This document shows positions 46,350 to 60,400 of a stretch of DNA of 64,000 bases, in pieces. The stretch lies in contig OZ026525.1 of assembly GCA_964019695.1 (NCBI GenBank), positions 71,416,260 through 71,480,259 of the forward strand, read 5' to 3'. A model generated the notes under the pieces. It saw nothing but the letters and a program-made list of their open reading frames with translations. It searched no databases and was not told the origin of the DNA. The position numbers were made by a program, and so were the translations under genes. Within the stretch, counting starts at the first letter, position 1, and the number at the start of each line of letters is the position of its first letter. This stretch comes from Loripinus fragilis (taxonomy: Eukaryota > Mollusca > Bivalvia > Lucinida > Lucinidae).

Positions 46350-47598
46350 CAGTCAAACCTGCTGTTGCGGCCACCTCTATTAAGCATGACCCTCCCTTAA
46401 GCGGCCATTTAAGAGCCCCCCGAACGATTTGGAATGCAAATGCACCTTTATTAAGCGTGCACCTGTCCAACGCGGCCAGCGGTCGGCGAAATTTGCCCCA
46501 AAACACTGAAATTCTGTCCTCAAACGGCCAATTTCTATGCGTTGATGCGGCCAGTTTCGATTAAATTGCATCGATTAACTTTTTTGCACCGGTCATATGC
46601 TTGGTGCAATCAAACTCCCCAGCAGTGGTGTTTCCCAGAATAAATTCTTCAACGGCCGCTACCCTATTTCGAGGTTATTGGGCCCAACTATTTGGAAGTT
46701 TGTGGTGCAGTCGAACCACAACGGGACCGAAATTAACTAATTGCAAGAGTTTACGCTAATAAAACACTACGACATGGTTCAGGAATCCAGCACACGTGGA
46801 TTAAAACACAGCGTTAACAGTATTCATAAACCTGAATACGCTAAACGAACACCACTTGTTGATTTTTTTGTAAGCGGGTAACCATTATTGCAAGCGGGTA
46901 ACCAGTCGTAGAGCCAGTCAGCTTATAAAATTGTCGACATCAAAGCATTTTGCCGCTGCCAAAGTTTATTCATCCATACCGTGACAGATGTTTAACGGTA
47001 AATGTGTGAAAATCTAAATGCAAAGTAATACTCTTTGCAAGAGGCATATACTTACTACACAAGGATGCAATCTTTGCTAAAAGTCAACAAGCAATAGCTT
47101 TTGAGAAAAAAAAGAAGTTATTTTTAAGTAACAAAATTTGAACCATTTTGCGATTCTTTTTCACCTGAATAAATTTACAATTCTAACAACATTCTCTTCA
47201 TGTTCAATAGTACGATGGCCATTAAACATGCATTTGCTTATCAAAAATCAAGTTTTAGCTTCTAGAAAAAATGTGATTAGCAGTGCTATCTCTACTCTTT
47301 TGACATACATGGAAATCTTTAGACTGAATGGACATGATTCTGTTTATTTCATATTTTATTGTGTTTTTTTAATTTATTTATATATTTTATGAAGAAATGC
47401 AATAACTGCAGCAGTGCAGACCTTATTCTTTATACTTTTCAACTCATTATTATATGGGTATCCTCAACTCGAGGCCAATATTCTTTCTAGTCCTCAATCA
47501 TATGGCCATCTTAGCTGAACCTCTATTAAGCAGCCACCTGTCTTAAGCAAGCGATTTTGGATTATCCATTGACCGCTTGCTTAAGACAGGTTTGCCTG
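46350..47598. mobile_element. pogo-like element, 1.25 kb, non-autonomous
   Basis: Left end, after TA, CAGTCAAACCTGCTGTTGCG; right end CTTAAGACAGGTTTGCCTG then TA. Repeated CCTCTATTAAGC(G)GCCAC units lie inside both ends. The middle has no transposase-like frame that I can recognise. Confidence 0.65.
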
Positions 47599-48815
47599 TA
47601 CTTTTATTAGGCTACCTGTAACCGAAGAACTTAAGCAGACAAGAGAGCAGTTGTCATAGCTCCAGATAAGGAAATTTTATGAGCGTAAAATTGTAATTAT
47701 TTCCTTACCCATCAATTTAAACATGTGTTTTGGGTGCTTAAAAGAACCGTCTCAATGAGACGGTTCATTTGAGTACCCACAACATATGTTTTGGATACGT
47801 GCTCTTATCTGGAGCCCTGAGTCGTGACTGATGAGTAAAAATTAACATATCTAACACTAATAATGCTTTGAAAAACTGGTACCTATTTTTAAATTTAAGC
47901 AATTTTATTTACAGAGAATTCAGAAAAGTAAAAATGTAAATGTATAAAATTATCACTTGAAATACCCTATACTAATTCAAACCTATACAAACCACATTTC
48001 TTATTATGCCTCAAAAACAAGTAATGGTAACCTAAAGCACAGGGTGAAACATATTGTATTTTAGTGGTCTTTTTTTTTTTTTTTTTTTTTTGTAATATTT
48101 GTTTGAATGGGTATTGCCATATTTAACCTAATGCATATTTGTTATGCTGCTAATATTATCTTGAAATCTTGACTGCAGTATGAGTGATGCCCGGAAAACT
48201 GCAGACAATTTACATATGCTGTTGGGGATTTTGACCACTTAGAACACAATTTGTTCTACCCCATGAAAATGCAACTCTGGTTCGCTGAGACCAACAATGC
48301 GGCCCAAATGATAATTTTTACTACTGGTCTTTGAGTCACACTGATACATTATTACAAACACAACATTTCCCCATCCATGGCTTCAGACGTGAAGAATGTA
48401 CTCTATTCACAGGCCTACAGATAGGAGAATAACTAAAAGTTCATTTTGTTATTTATGAACCAAAACATATGTTGTGGGTACTCAAAAGAACCGTCTCAAT
48501 GAGACGGTTCTTTTAAGTACCAACAACATATGTTTGAATTGATGGGTAATAAAAAATCACAATTTTACGCTAAAAAATCACTTATCTGCTCTTATGCATT
48601 CATAAGTCTTTGAGATAAAGAACAAAATTACCCTAAAATACAAATCAATGACCTATACACCCCTGATGAGCTTAATCTTTGAATCACACTGATCAATTAT
48701 ACAAAATAAGATTTTAAGATCATGCGGAAATGCATAAATCTCATCGGTGAGCTAAAAATGAAAGAATTCAAATGCTGGATGAAAATATGAACTAAAAAAA
48801 TCTTAAAACAACCTA
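47599..48815. other. No gene; two HP1 hairpins and a T24 run
   Basis: HP1 copies at about 47665-47815, whose ends GCTCCAGATAAG and CTTATCTGGAGC are intact inverted repeats, and at 48440-48600. A T run is at 48068-48091. Nothing else is recognised. Confidence 0.6.
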
Positions 48816-49700
48816 CTAGTGGGGCGGATATGTAACAATTTTTAGAAGAATCGTGCATTTTATGATAAAAGCATGAAACTTGGTACATGGCTAGTTGATA
48901 ACAAAACAAAAAATATAAGGGTCAGTGCCACGTCGAAAATGCCCTCTAATGGCCGCCATCTTGTTTTTCTAAAATGGCCGCCTTTTTTCAACTTATTCAT
49001 TATAATCTCATTATTTATTGGCACACACCATGTTTTCTTCAGTCAATTTTACTTAAATACCCATCAGTTATATCTCAATACCTTAAAATCATCTTTCAAT
49101 TTTAAAAAATCAGGATTGAGGCTGTATTTTTTCAAGATGGCCGCCACTTTTATAACTAAAAAGTGCAGTTATATTATAGAACTTTACAAAGTTATAAATT
49201 TTGATGTTAATTACTTCTAGCAAGTAGAAATAGTCCCATTAAACAAGTTACTAATTTATCAGCATGGCTTTATTGTTGTGTATTGTTCAAATATGGTATT
49301 AAAGATGGCTACCAATGTGCAAATCATAACATACTATCTACTTTCATTTGGCACTGGAAGAATGTAGTTTGAATTTATGCAAACGATTTTTAAGAATAAC
49401 TTTATTTAATGGCTTTGAATAAAGAAGAGAGCATGCAACATACCATCCAAGACGGCTGTCAAAGTAGACATGTTATATGGATACCATTTATAAGGTGGCC
49501 GCCATCTTGGTTTTCCAAAATATGCAGTCTATTTTAAATTGCATTATTTCAAGCTCATACATTTGCAAGCCAATTTGTTGTCTTCATTTATTTCCACTTA
49601 TTTTGCAGTCAATCATACTAATTTGCCTCAAAATTGTCATTTAGGCTTAGAAAACACAAGATTTAGGACATAGTCTCAAGGTGGCTGTCACATTTTGCAT

Positions 49701-49910
49701 CCAAAGGGAGCTCAGTGGCGCAATGGTAGAGTGCTTGACTCGAGACCGAGGGGCCACGGGTTCGAGCCTCACCGGCGTCTCTGTGTTGTGGTCCTTGAGC
49801 AAGACACATTTATCCCAGCTTAGTACTGGTTCAACCTAGGAAGACCCTTCCCTGTTTAATTGAAAGATTGTTGATGGGACGTAAAGAATCAAATCAAACA
49901 AACAAAAACT
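49701..49910 (+). mobile_element. tRNA-headed SINE (family S1), best copy
   Basis: Target duplication CATTTTGCAT at 49691-49700 and 49911-49920. The head is the clearest of the family: box A-like TCAGTGGCGCAATGGTAG and box B GGGTTCGAGCCTC. The body shares CCTTGAGCAAGACACATTTA, and the tail is AAATCAAACAAACAAAAAC. Inserted into the fold-back element. Confidence 0.88.
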
Positions 49911-51339
49911 CATTTTGCATTCTCAATAGTGGCGGTATACCAACTTGACAAATTATGAATTTCCATGCAAAATCATTATGCAATTAAGTAGAAATAGCTA
50001 CACAAACAAGGGATGAACTTATCAGACTTTATTTTTACTTTAACTTATTATTACATGGTATTCAAGATGGCTTTGTATTTAGTTTTAGAAAAAAAGAAAC
50101 GAATTTTTACTTTCTATAGGTACATATTTTGAGGCTGTATGAAGAAATGAAAATGAGTTTCAAGAAAAGATTATATTTAATGAATTAGGATAGTAAAGGG
50201 GACATCCAACCTATCATCCACGATGGTTGCCAATTTTGGTTTTAGACATTTATACAGATGTTGATATTATGTGTGTTCTATATAAAATTGACATGATCAA
50301 AATGAGATACAAAGAATTTTTGTACCTATAGCAAATTAAAACTGTCCTTTGTAGAATTGCCGTTGCATAAAATATTATTTGTTTGCATCATATTTTAGTG
50401 AAAAATCCGATAAAATCTGTAATAAAGATATCAAAGTTTCTTTTTGACCTTTCTCCTTCTCATAAAGTTACCATAGGCTTAAAAGGCTATATTACTCCTA
50501 AAACTGTATACAATTAAAAAAATGTACTGAGACCACATCCCTCCGTTTTCACACACATCAACTTTTCAACTTGATCTTGTCAAATGACGTATTTGCTGCA
50601 GCCAGCCTTATAAGGTTGTGTTGATGATGTAGCTGGCACTATCATATCTACTTGAAAGTAATCAAAGTTTATATTATTTTGAAGTCAATCCAATATATAA
50701 TGATGCAGACATCTTAGTTTATAGCAAAAGCTTCCCTAACCAAATGCTTGCTTGTGAGTCGGGCATTTGATTCCATAATAGTTAAGTCCAAAAACCTCTT
50801 CAGTCTAGTTAGTTAAAAACCAAAGCTTTTTGTCTATTTAGGTATGTAGGGTTTTTAAATGATGATGTTATTTTGCTCTGTATTTACAGTGATGGTCTTT
50901 TACAGCCCATGGAGCTTCAGCTAGGTGCCCCTACCGCATATACAGTCGAATCTCTGCCCTTGCTGTATCAATTCTTGCTTTTCGTGATTTATTGTTCACT
51001 GTGGTTATTCATTGACTAGTTAAACATTCGTCCTATAAATCGTTCTAAGGTAGTAGTGCTGTTGTGGTTCTTATTTTGTTATTATTGGTGTACATGAGGT
51101 TTGTGTGTACTTTAATATACATGCATGTGAATGATTTTGGTTATATTAAGGTAGCCTAGTAACTGCCTTCAAGGGGAGAGCTACATCACCACTGTATACT
51201 ATCTATCTGTATATTTAGTTTTCCCCACTTTGATTTTGTAGGAAGAATGTTAGCTCTGATTGTACTAGTTTCTGGTCATTGCTATGATTTTACCTAGTAT
51301 ATAAGCAAAAATGGGAATAACGCAGGCCAACAGTCGCTA

Positions 51340-52330
51340 TGTGAAGAAGCGTTGAAAGAAGCGTGGAGAGAGCATTATGAAGTTACAAACAATTCGAACT
51401 CTTTGGAATGCAAAAGGCATGCCAGAGTAAATCCCAGTTGAAGGACTAGCCAGCTGATCAGTACAGGAATTATCACAAAAACAATTAGCAGGATGCGTTC
51501 TGACAAAGCAGACATCAGCAATTGTCATCCAGATGCTATAGACTACATGCATTTGGGAAACTGGCACAGTCGAGGTGTTTGACCTAATCTGCAACATAAT
51601 CTCGAGTATTAGTACAGAGTGAAATTGACAGTATGAACATCGGCAAAGGGGGTGCTCTGAACAGAGGCTTGAAGATAATTAAGCAATTGATAAGGGTGTT
51701 AGAGTGCATATTGGAGAGACATATCAGGCAGAGAGTTGAAATTGGCGAGATGCAGTGCAGATTTATGTCAGGCCATGGTGGCACTCCAGTTGTGGTCTTC
51801 ATTTTAAGCCAGCTATAGAAGCTGCTCCTGACTTCTAACAAGCCATTCTACATCACATTCATCAACATAGAGAAGGCCAGCAGGTTGCTAGTGTGCGTGC
51901 TTTAAATCAACAAGTAGTTGGTGTGATTGATGAATGGCATGGTCAAGGACATGAAAAGCAGGACGATAGTTGGTAATTGTCGCAGTGAGAAGTTTTTTGG
52001 TGTTGATGTTCATCGTGGCTCTGTTCTGACTCCACTGCTCTTAATTGTAAGCAAGAGGCTCTAATCACGGAATTCAGAACAGACTGCACATAAATGCTTT
52101 TGTACAAATATGAACCGGTGATCAAGGCTTAGTCCATGGAGGAATTGCTAGTGAAATTGGATACACAGAAGTATTGGAAGGAGAAGGATCTTCATGTGAA
52201 CATAATAATATGAAGTCATATACAATTAAAGTTGTCCCTTGAGCTAAAGTACACCAAATGCCTGTGGCACAACACTTCTTAATGATGGAAGATGGAGGTG
52301 ATAGCACCTGATAAAAACCTGAGGTAGGAG
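51340..52330 (+). pseudogene. RTE-like reverse transcriptase remnant
   Basis: Broken frames carry KGGALNRGLKIIKQLIRVLE and RHIRQRVEIGEMQCRFMSGH near 51640-51770 (the RG-K-L and QCGF-MPG-like regions), NKPFYITFINIEKAS near 51838-51880 in another frame (the DLEKAFD catalytic block, its Asp replaced by Asn), and VKDMKSRTIVGNC, FFGVDVHRGSVLTPLLLIV near 51940-52050. The order and wording fit RTE-type LINEs. At least four frame changes and several stops; dead. Confidence 0.65.
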
Positions 52331-53419
52331 ATCTGTAATCATATGGACATTCTCTACGCTAGAAACATCCTCGAGCTACCTGCAGTCATACATTGCAAAT
52401 GCACATGGCAGAAACTCCGTAAACTTCTTAACCTTATAATCATCTGCTGCCCTTGACTCGAGACAGGTAGTAATAGACATGCATTTAATGATTTGTTTTT
52501 GTTGAATGTATGTTTCCAATACGTCCTTGATTATGAACAGTTCACTAGCATTATACATCCTAGCTTGGGATGTCGAAAACGCCTAATAGCAAAAATGTAT
52601 AGATTTATTTAGAAAGACAGCAAAAATCACCAATAAATAGGATTTATTTACTATTCTGTGGCCATCTTGGATGCCATGCTTGAATTAACAGTTGAGAAAA
52701 TTTCAAAATTACATATTATATATAAGAAACGAACATTCATTGCTACTAAAGCAAATTTCACTCATAAAAATCTCAATGATATATTAATGTATAAAAAACG
52801 AAAACCATAAAATCATTCTTCTTTGGCAGCCATCTTGGATGCCATATTGTATCAAAGCTCTCTTATAAATTGTTCACAAATAACAAAGTCACATTTTGAG
52901 CCTTTGTATGATTGGAACAGCTTGAATCTGATGCAATAATCTGAATTAAGTTCATTCTATGATGTTTTCATAAAGCAAGCTTGATGTAACATATAAAAAT
53001 GGCGGCCATCTTATAAAATGGCCACCATCTTGGATAATATGCCAATCATCATATGATTTCAGATAATTTCAAAGGTTCTATTATTAAAATTCACACTTGC
53101 ACAAGCTTTAAATAAAAGTTTATTGCAAAATGATACCCAACGTAGCAGGCATTACATGAAAATAGGTCGCCATTTTGAAATTCAAGATGGCTGCCGTAAA
53201 GGTGCATTTCTGGCTTGGCACTGACCCTCAGAAATTTTGATAATTACTAATCAGGCCATGTACCAAGTTTCATGCTTTTATCATAAAGTGCACGATTTTT
53301 TCACATATCTGCCCCACTATACACCCAATGAAGTTAAAAATGACACAATGTGACAATAATCCCATTATTATGAGCAGGAATTTCAGAACAATTTTCCAGC
53401 TCCTTAATGTTTAACTTTT

Positions 53420-53625
53420 TGCATGCTGGGTAATTTTTCATGCTTTTGTTGTCATCTGCTGACTTTTTTTTCAAAATTAACTTTTACGAAAAAAATTCTT
53501 TCAGGAACACTATCATTGTCAAAGGGTTTGGATCCAGATCAGTACCAACAGAACTGGGTCTAAACTGTTTAAAAAGGTTATCAGCAGACGACAATAATTG
53601 CTGTTAGCAAGGAACGAGTTAATGA
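53420..53625. mobile_element. Hairpin MITE family HP3, copy 3
   Basis: TTTTTGCATGCTGGGTAATT at the left and GGATCCAGATCAGTACCAAC / CAGAACTGGGTCTAAACTG in the middle, ending with GTTAGCAAGGAACGAGTTAA. Same family as 35945-36170. Confidence 0.6.
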
Positions 53626-54129
53626 AGTCAACTAAAATAATCTAAGGCCAAATAAAAACTACCTGTGTTCAGGGTAACCCTACCTAAATTTACTACTGAA
53701 ACCTAGAATTTTTTCTGGTTTCTGGGAAAAATAAATAAATAATTTCATGCATTTTGATAGGCAAAATTCCTTTAAAAATGCATTAAATTATTTTATTTTT
53801 TTGTTCATAAAAAGTAATAATGAAAACAATATATGTCCTACCCTAGCTAAATTTTTCAGACCCATTACCCAAAACACTTTTTTTTTTATTTTGCTTATGA
53901 CAATGTTGGAGTTTCAAACAATTATTATTTTTCTATGTTTTATTAAATGTAATTGATGGCAATAAAAACAGCAAAAATATTAAGTCATATTAAGCAACTG
54001 GAATAACCTTAAAATGTTGACTAACACCCCTGGAATGAATATTAGATTATTTAAAAATGACATAAAACATTGGAAGATTTTATTCAGCGTAAATGGTTTG
54101 CAGTTCATGATTATGCATCAATTCCTATG

Positions 54130-54131
<2 letters not shown>

Positions 54132-54160
<29 letters not shown>
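54132..54160 (+). repeat. G29 homopolymer
   Basis: Twenty-nine consecutive G's. On the minus strand this is a C run about 140 bp downstream of the RNFT-like stop codon, so probably in its 3' UTR. The length is likely polymorphic and hard to sequence. Confidence 0.9.
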
Positions 54161-54161
<1 letters not shown>

Positions 54162-54299
54162 GTATTATGAACCTTGATAAGGGAGCAGTCTGATCTGGGT
54201 ACATGCACTTAGCAATATAGGCTACCAAAGTACCCCAGCAGATGATAAAGCAGACATCATTTATCATGAATGGAGGGTAAAGGGTCGATTTCAAGGATG

Positions 54300-54434
54300 T
54301 CAGTACCACTGCAGGTGTGAACTCGTAGAACCATCTCTCCATAAGGGGCTGTCTGTTTGAATCTCAGCTCGACACATAGGACATGTTTTCTCTCTGTCAA
54401 ACCAGACCGATACACAGTTCTCACAAAATATATG
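54300..54434 (-). CDS. RNFT-like last exon
   Basis: Acceptor TTCTCGTTGCAG, then HIFCENCVSVWFDREKTCPM, ending SSHLQWY and TGA (54300-54302). Supplies the second half of the RING. Confidence 0.88.
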   Translation of the reverse strand, partial: HIFCENCVSVWFDREKTCPMCRAEIQTDSPLWRDGSTSSHLQWY

Positions 54435-57400
54435 CTGCAACGAGAAAGAATCCAAATGTACGGAGCCACAACATGAAAGTGTTATATCCAAATCTTTGGC
54501 AAGACCGAAGGGATTATGAAGTATAACTAGGAAGTTTTTGTTTGATTTGATTCTTTACGTCCCATCAACAATCTTTCAGTTTTAAAGGGACGGGTCTTCT
54601 TGGGTCAGGATTAATGATCTTGCTCAAGGACCATAACTCAGTGACGCCTGTGAGGTTCGAACCCACAGCCCCTCGGTCTCGAGTCAAGAACTCTACCACT
54701 GAGCCACTGTGCTTCCATAACTAGGAAGTGGTGTGTCTAAGGACATGCTACTCTCAATCCAGAAAGAAATATGCTGCAAGGTGTGTAATCTCTGTAAAAG
54801 ACAACCTGTATGAGGTCAATGTTTAAAAAGTGTGAATGGTGCAATTTGTTTACATAATGTCCGGCCAACAATGAGTGACAGTGACGTCATGTGTTGCTTA
54901 CACACTTATCAGGGACTTAGAATTGATAGATCACTTTTGTATTAATCCTATCCGCAGAGTAAAGTGTTCGCGTTAGTGTTCGCGTTAGTGGTTTACTTAG
55001 CTTTTGTAAAAAAAGTATTACGTCACTGTCGCTTTTGGTTGGCACGACAGTAGACGACAGTAGACATGTCAATCATATGGACCAGTACAAAAGTTTGCGA
55101 TACATAAAGTAAATGCTCTAAAATTTTGAACAATTTACTCTGTATTTGAATAAAATGTTAGTTATCAGGCCTGGAATTCATCAAATGCTTGTTAGAATAG
55201 CAACGGGAAAGACGCTGGACAGACTGCTTCTTCAGAAGCACTCTGATCTGGGTCTGCGCTGTTTGTCTAGACCTTTTTGGCAGGCAAAAAGTGTTTAAAA
55301 TTTTAGACAAGTAGCCCAATGGGCAACGATCGGTCACCTGGGAGCCAGCATAATGTTTGGTGACACCATAATTTAAGATGCACAAAGACAGGTCACTCTG
55401 AACTTGAAACAGTGTTCAGGAATAATTTCAAACACTCAAGATATTATGCCAGTTCTGGTTATTTGCAAGTATTAAAAAGATCTGAATAAAAACTGCGGAG
55501 GAAGCCTAGTGAAACTATATTTTTCAGATGCTCAAGGGCAGATAACTCCTTAGTCAGTGATGAAACCTTACCAAAATTCAAAATTCATCCATACTTTTAT
55601 GTATGTCCGTCCTGGTTACCTACTAAGAATGAAGAAGATCAAATGAAAAATGAATGTGCTGGAATGGTCAAGACATTAGAGAGCTATATTTTAGACACTC
55701 ACGGGCAGCTAACTCTATGTATAGTTGGTGGTCAAGTGTGGTTGAAGACCAAACTCATTAAAGCTTTAATAGTTGACCTTGATACCTGCAAGAATGATGA
55801 AGATCCATCCAAAAATGAAAGCACTTGTGTGCTCACAACAATACTCCCATAATAAGTCTGGAGATTTTTTTTCAGATATTCAAGGGCAGCTAACTCCATA
55901 GACCCATGTTTGATCTTGCTGAATTTCAAACCCATCCAAGCTTTTATAGCTGTCCTTGTTACATGCAAGAATGAATAAGATCCAATCAAAAATGAAGGTG
56001 CTAGAGTGCCCACAACATTATACATTCATTTTTCAAACGCTCAAGGGCAGCTAACTCAGTAGTTGGTGATGGGATCTGGAAGAAATTCAAAACTCTTTCA
56101 AGCTTTTATGGATGTCCTTGTTACCTGCAAGAATGAAGATCCATTCAAAAATGAAAGCACCAGAATGCTCACAACATTTCTCCCATTATAAGTCTATGGA
56201 GATTTTTTCAGACCCTCAAGGGCAGCTAACTCATAAGTCCAAGGTCCGATCTGGCCAAATTTCGAACCCATCCGAGATTTTATTGCTGTCCTTGTTACCT
56301 GCAAGAATGATGAAGATCCAATGAAAAATGGAAGAGCTAGATTGCTCACAAGATGTTCCCCATTACAACCCTATGGGAGTTATCTGTTGCAATGGAAACC
56401 AGAGTTCTGATCTGATCTGGCCCAAAACCTAATGCAGTCAATCGCCAACCCCAATGATGCTATAGATGGAATTTCATTATGATCGGCCGGCTGGTTTCAG
56501 AGATATTCATGTCTGAAAGTGTGAACGCACGCACGAACGGACAGACTAACAGAGGGATGCACTGAAGCCGGCTCGAGTCCCATCCTATAAGCTCACCGAG
56601 AGCCTTTGGCTCAGGTGGGCTAAAAATATATGATATCTAATCAGTAAGCGGAGAAGGCCAACATTTTAGAATAGCATAAGGGGGCCACTTTTGATCACTT
56701 TCCGGTTATCAGCTTTTTACTCTAGGAATATGTGAAGCAAATCATTTGCTGATCTAGACTTTAGATACATAGTTTTACCAAACAAATTGAAATGAATACA
56801 TGTTTCAATAGCGCTTTTATTATGCATAATTCTAACTCTTGAAGTAGAAGGGGTGGGTCTAAGTTTGACTGCTCACCTGCCATGAGAATTCAATTGGTTC
56901 TCTAACAATAAACAATTTTCATTTATTGAGACTCGTTAAAAAGATTAGCCACACTGCATACCAAAGGAATATAAGGTACATTCCAAATTCTATACAATAC
57001 CGTTGCTGCTGGTAAACAATTTCTTTTTCTGTTATTTTAAGTTGTTTTGTGCATTTTCAGTGTAGGGTGATCATTCACTGGTAACCCTGACCCTATTTTT
57101 GTAACACAATACATGGTATGTGAAAATACGTAATTAAGAATGTGACATGATGATGTCATAAACTGACATGCTGTTAAAGGCCACGAAGGCTTGCATAGAC
57201 TATGCAACATCTCAAGCTCAAATGCGTGTATGATTGGGAAATTTATCAAACATGCATATTTTTGATAGATCACTGGTCCCCTTACGCGTACGCTAGGACT
57301 CATGATTGTTCTGTATACAACAACAAAGAAGATGAGGTAAAAACTATTGAGTCTTGACATGTGATTTCCAACAATGTGGTATTTTGACAAGTGTAGACTC

Positions 57401-60400
57401 AGACAAGCCTTTGCAGCCTCCCTTTAAGCTTAGAAACTCAGAACGCTGTTCGGTCAGTAGCTTAAAACTCATAGAATATTCAAGCCACTAGCAAAGGCTC
57501 TGATCAGACTGTGCATATGCGCAGGCTGGTCTGAGCCTTTGCTGGTCACACATACAACACTTTTGGAAATCTCATGTCACGGCTCAATTCTGTTCTAAGT
57601 AAAACTGAGTGAACAACTGATTCAAGTCCCTAAACTTTTCTTACCTTGCAGGATAGCATTATTGGATCTTGATAATCATCTTGACATATAGGACAGTTCT
57701 CTCCCCTGGATTTAATCTCTTCTATACTTGGCTTGGTACCATATGTCTGCAACAGCAAATTTATCATGGTTGTGGAAAACGCAATGCATTACTAAACTCC
57801 AGCTATTAAGTTTTTAGAATTAAATTTTTGCTATAACTTTTTTATCTTAAATTTTAACAAAATGTGTTTACAATGAAAGTTGTAGAGGAGACTTTCCGCC
57901 ATCTTCTCCAAATGGTCTGGTGCTTGTGGCTCAAACGGATTTTTGTGTACATAGATGAAGATTTTGAAATAAATTGAATTCATCCTACATGTCAGTCATT
58001 TATTGACAGGTATAAATTTGTGTAGGCGTGACAGAGAGGGGTAGTCTCAAAAAATATTTGTAAGCTGTGCATATCCCGTTCATTCAAAGGTTGTGCACAC
58101 CGTAAAACTGCTGTTAACATGCTCAAAATTTACCATGCATATGCAGAATCAACTTTAAGCAGGCTCATTTGTTGGAACAAAAGCTGGGTTTTCACAGGAC
58201 GTGCACTTTTATGCTCTTATGCACATACTATGAATGAATACTTTTGAGATAACCCACTAGCTTAAGGCACATGCAAATATTTGGCGCAATTTCCAATATA
58301 TTTGATCAAGCCATTCTTCGCTTTAGTAATTGAATTTTGGGCGGTGCAATTAACTTTTTGACTGGCATCTTGGACTTGGTTTTCAATAAATGATGTAGTA
58401 AAAAACTATTGTGAGAAAACAGTTCTAAAAACATTACAGCTGGAGTTTAATTTTGAAACCAACTCTACATACCTTTAGTGGAATAAAAAAAATAGCTCGC
58501 ATATTATACTGATGATTCTTTTTTCCAGTTCTGATACAATAAAATTTGGTTGGTCAGGGGTCACCAGTTGAGATTACCAAATTACATTTTATTTCTGTCA
58601 CTGAAGTTTAAAAGCTTTTATAGATCTTTATATCAGAACTCATGTATTATTGAGTTTATAAATGAATTGAGGAAAAGTGACAAAATATGAGGCTTTGCTG
58701 AGCTTTTTATCTTTTACGCAACAAGTTTAATAAATTCAATCCTACAGGAGCAAGAATGCTAGATTCTATATATCATATGACAATTAAATGACTTTGAAAT
58801 AGTTCTCTGGGTGTTAAAATGCCTAATACACACAGCGTTGGTACGGGCATCATTTCTTAATGCTACCAAAATCTGTAATTCACTAGTGGTTTATCAACTT
58901 TAATACATGACATTATATCACTCCGAGACAAGACATGCAATATAAAATTATAATACCCTCTTTTTTCTTTAGAAAAAAAAGCACTCCGAGATGCAATATA
59001 AAATTATTATACCCTCTTTTTTCTTTAGAAAAAAAGGGTATATTAATTTTGTACCAAATTCGGTCCGTCATCCGTCGTCACGTTTCTTGTAAATGTATCT
59101 CCTCCTAAACCATTATAGGTAGAAAATTCAAACTTTGTAGCTGAACAGGTCACATGATGTAAAGAGTACTGGGCAACATTTTGTGTGACTTTGACCCCAT
59201 GGTCAAGGAATGTATTTTCTTGTAAATGTATCTCCTCCTAAACGGTTAGACATAACAACTTCAAACTTTGCAGCTGAATAGGTCACATGATGTAGAGGGT
59301 ACTGGGCAATATTTTGTGTGACCTTGACCCTATGGTCATGGTCAAAGGTCAAATAATGTATTTTCTTGTAAATGTATCTCCTCCTAAACGGTTAGAGGTA
59401 GCAACTTCAAACTTTGCAGCTGAATAGGTCACATGATGTAGAGGGTACTGGGCAACATTTCATGTGACCTTGACCCCAAAGTCAAGGTCAAATATTGAAT
59501 TTTCTTATAAATGCATCTCCTCCTAAACCTTTTGACGTAGTAACTTCAAACTCTGTAGGTGCATAGGTCACATGATGTAGAGGGTACTGGGCAACATCTC
59601 TTGTGACCTTGAACCCATGGTCAAGGTCAAATAATGTATTTTCTTGTAAATGCATCTTCTCCTTGACCATGGGATGTAGCAACATCAAACCTTGCTGGTG
59701 CATAGGCCACATGATGTCTAGGGTACAGGGCAACATTTCCCTTGACCTTGGGTCAAGGTCAAATAATGTATTTTCTTAGTAATGCATCTCCTTAACCATT
59801 GGCTGTAGCAACTTCATACTTTGCAGGTACATTGGTTACATGATGTAGAGGGCAATGCTTCATGTGACCTTGGGTCAAGGTCAAATAAAATATTTCTTGT
59901 AAATGCATTACCTCCTAAACTGTTGGACATTGAAGCTTCAAACTTTGCAGGTGCATTGGTCTTAGATGTAGAGGATACTAGGCAATGTTTCATGTTTGTT
60001 CTTGACCTAAGGTCAAGGTCAAAAGTGAAATAATGTATACTGAGCTACTAAAGAAACCTGACACTTTTTACTTGCTTCAAACTCGTAAATAACAAATTAT
60101 AGAGTTAAGCTGATATGCTTATTTAAAAAACAAGACGCTGGAAAATTTTCTTTGAAAAAATATATTTATGAAATAGAGAACATGACGCCACAACGTCAAA
60201 AATACCGTTTTTATCACTTTTGCCTTGGGAGTGTATGTCTAGGTATTTTTTTTAAAACTTTTTTCATGTATGCAAGGCCAATACCAGTACAGACAAAGTG
60301 CATTTTAAAAAATTGCCATTTCTTGCTGTGACGTATGATATGGGGGTTTTAAGTTTAAGCTTTCGACGTTGTCTAAATGGCAGTGTTTTATCCTTTCTTT

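Larger units (their letters stand above)
48819..53317. mobile_element. 4.5-kb fold-back element with GGCCGCCATCTTG-type units
   Basis: The ends are inverted: GTGGGGCGGATATGTAACAA at the left, and TCACATATCTGCCCCAC at the right, with TA on both sides (48817-48818 and 53318-53319). Outer arms match over at least 130 bp (GCATGAAACTTGGTACATGG against CCATGTACCAAGTTTCATGC). Both halves contain many scattered copies of AAGATGGC(G/T)GCC in opposite orientation. A SINE (49701-49910) and an RTE remnant (about 51340-52330) lie within. No transposase is seen. Confidence 0.7.

Noticed and set aside
54118..54342. Frame ending in a proline run
   Set aside because: The prolines come from the G29 homopolymer read on the minus strand; the rest is antisense-frame reading of the RNFT 3' region.
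59040..60030. CRISPR-like regular repeats
   Set aside because: Units are long, diverged and contiguous, with no spacer pattern, in an animal genome with spliced genes. Satellite-type array.
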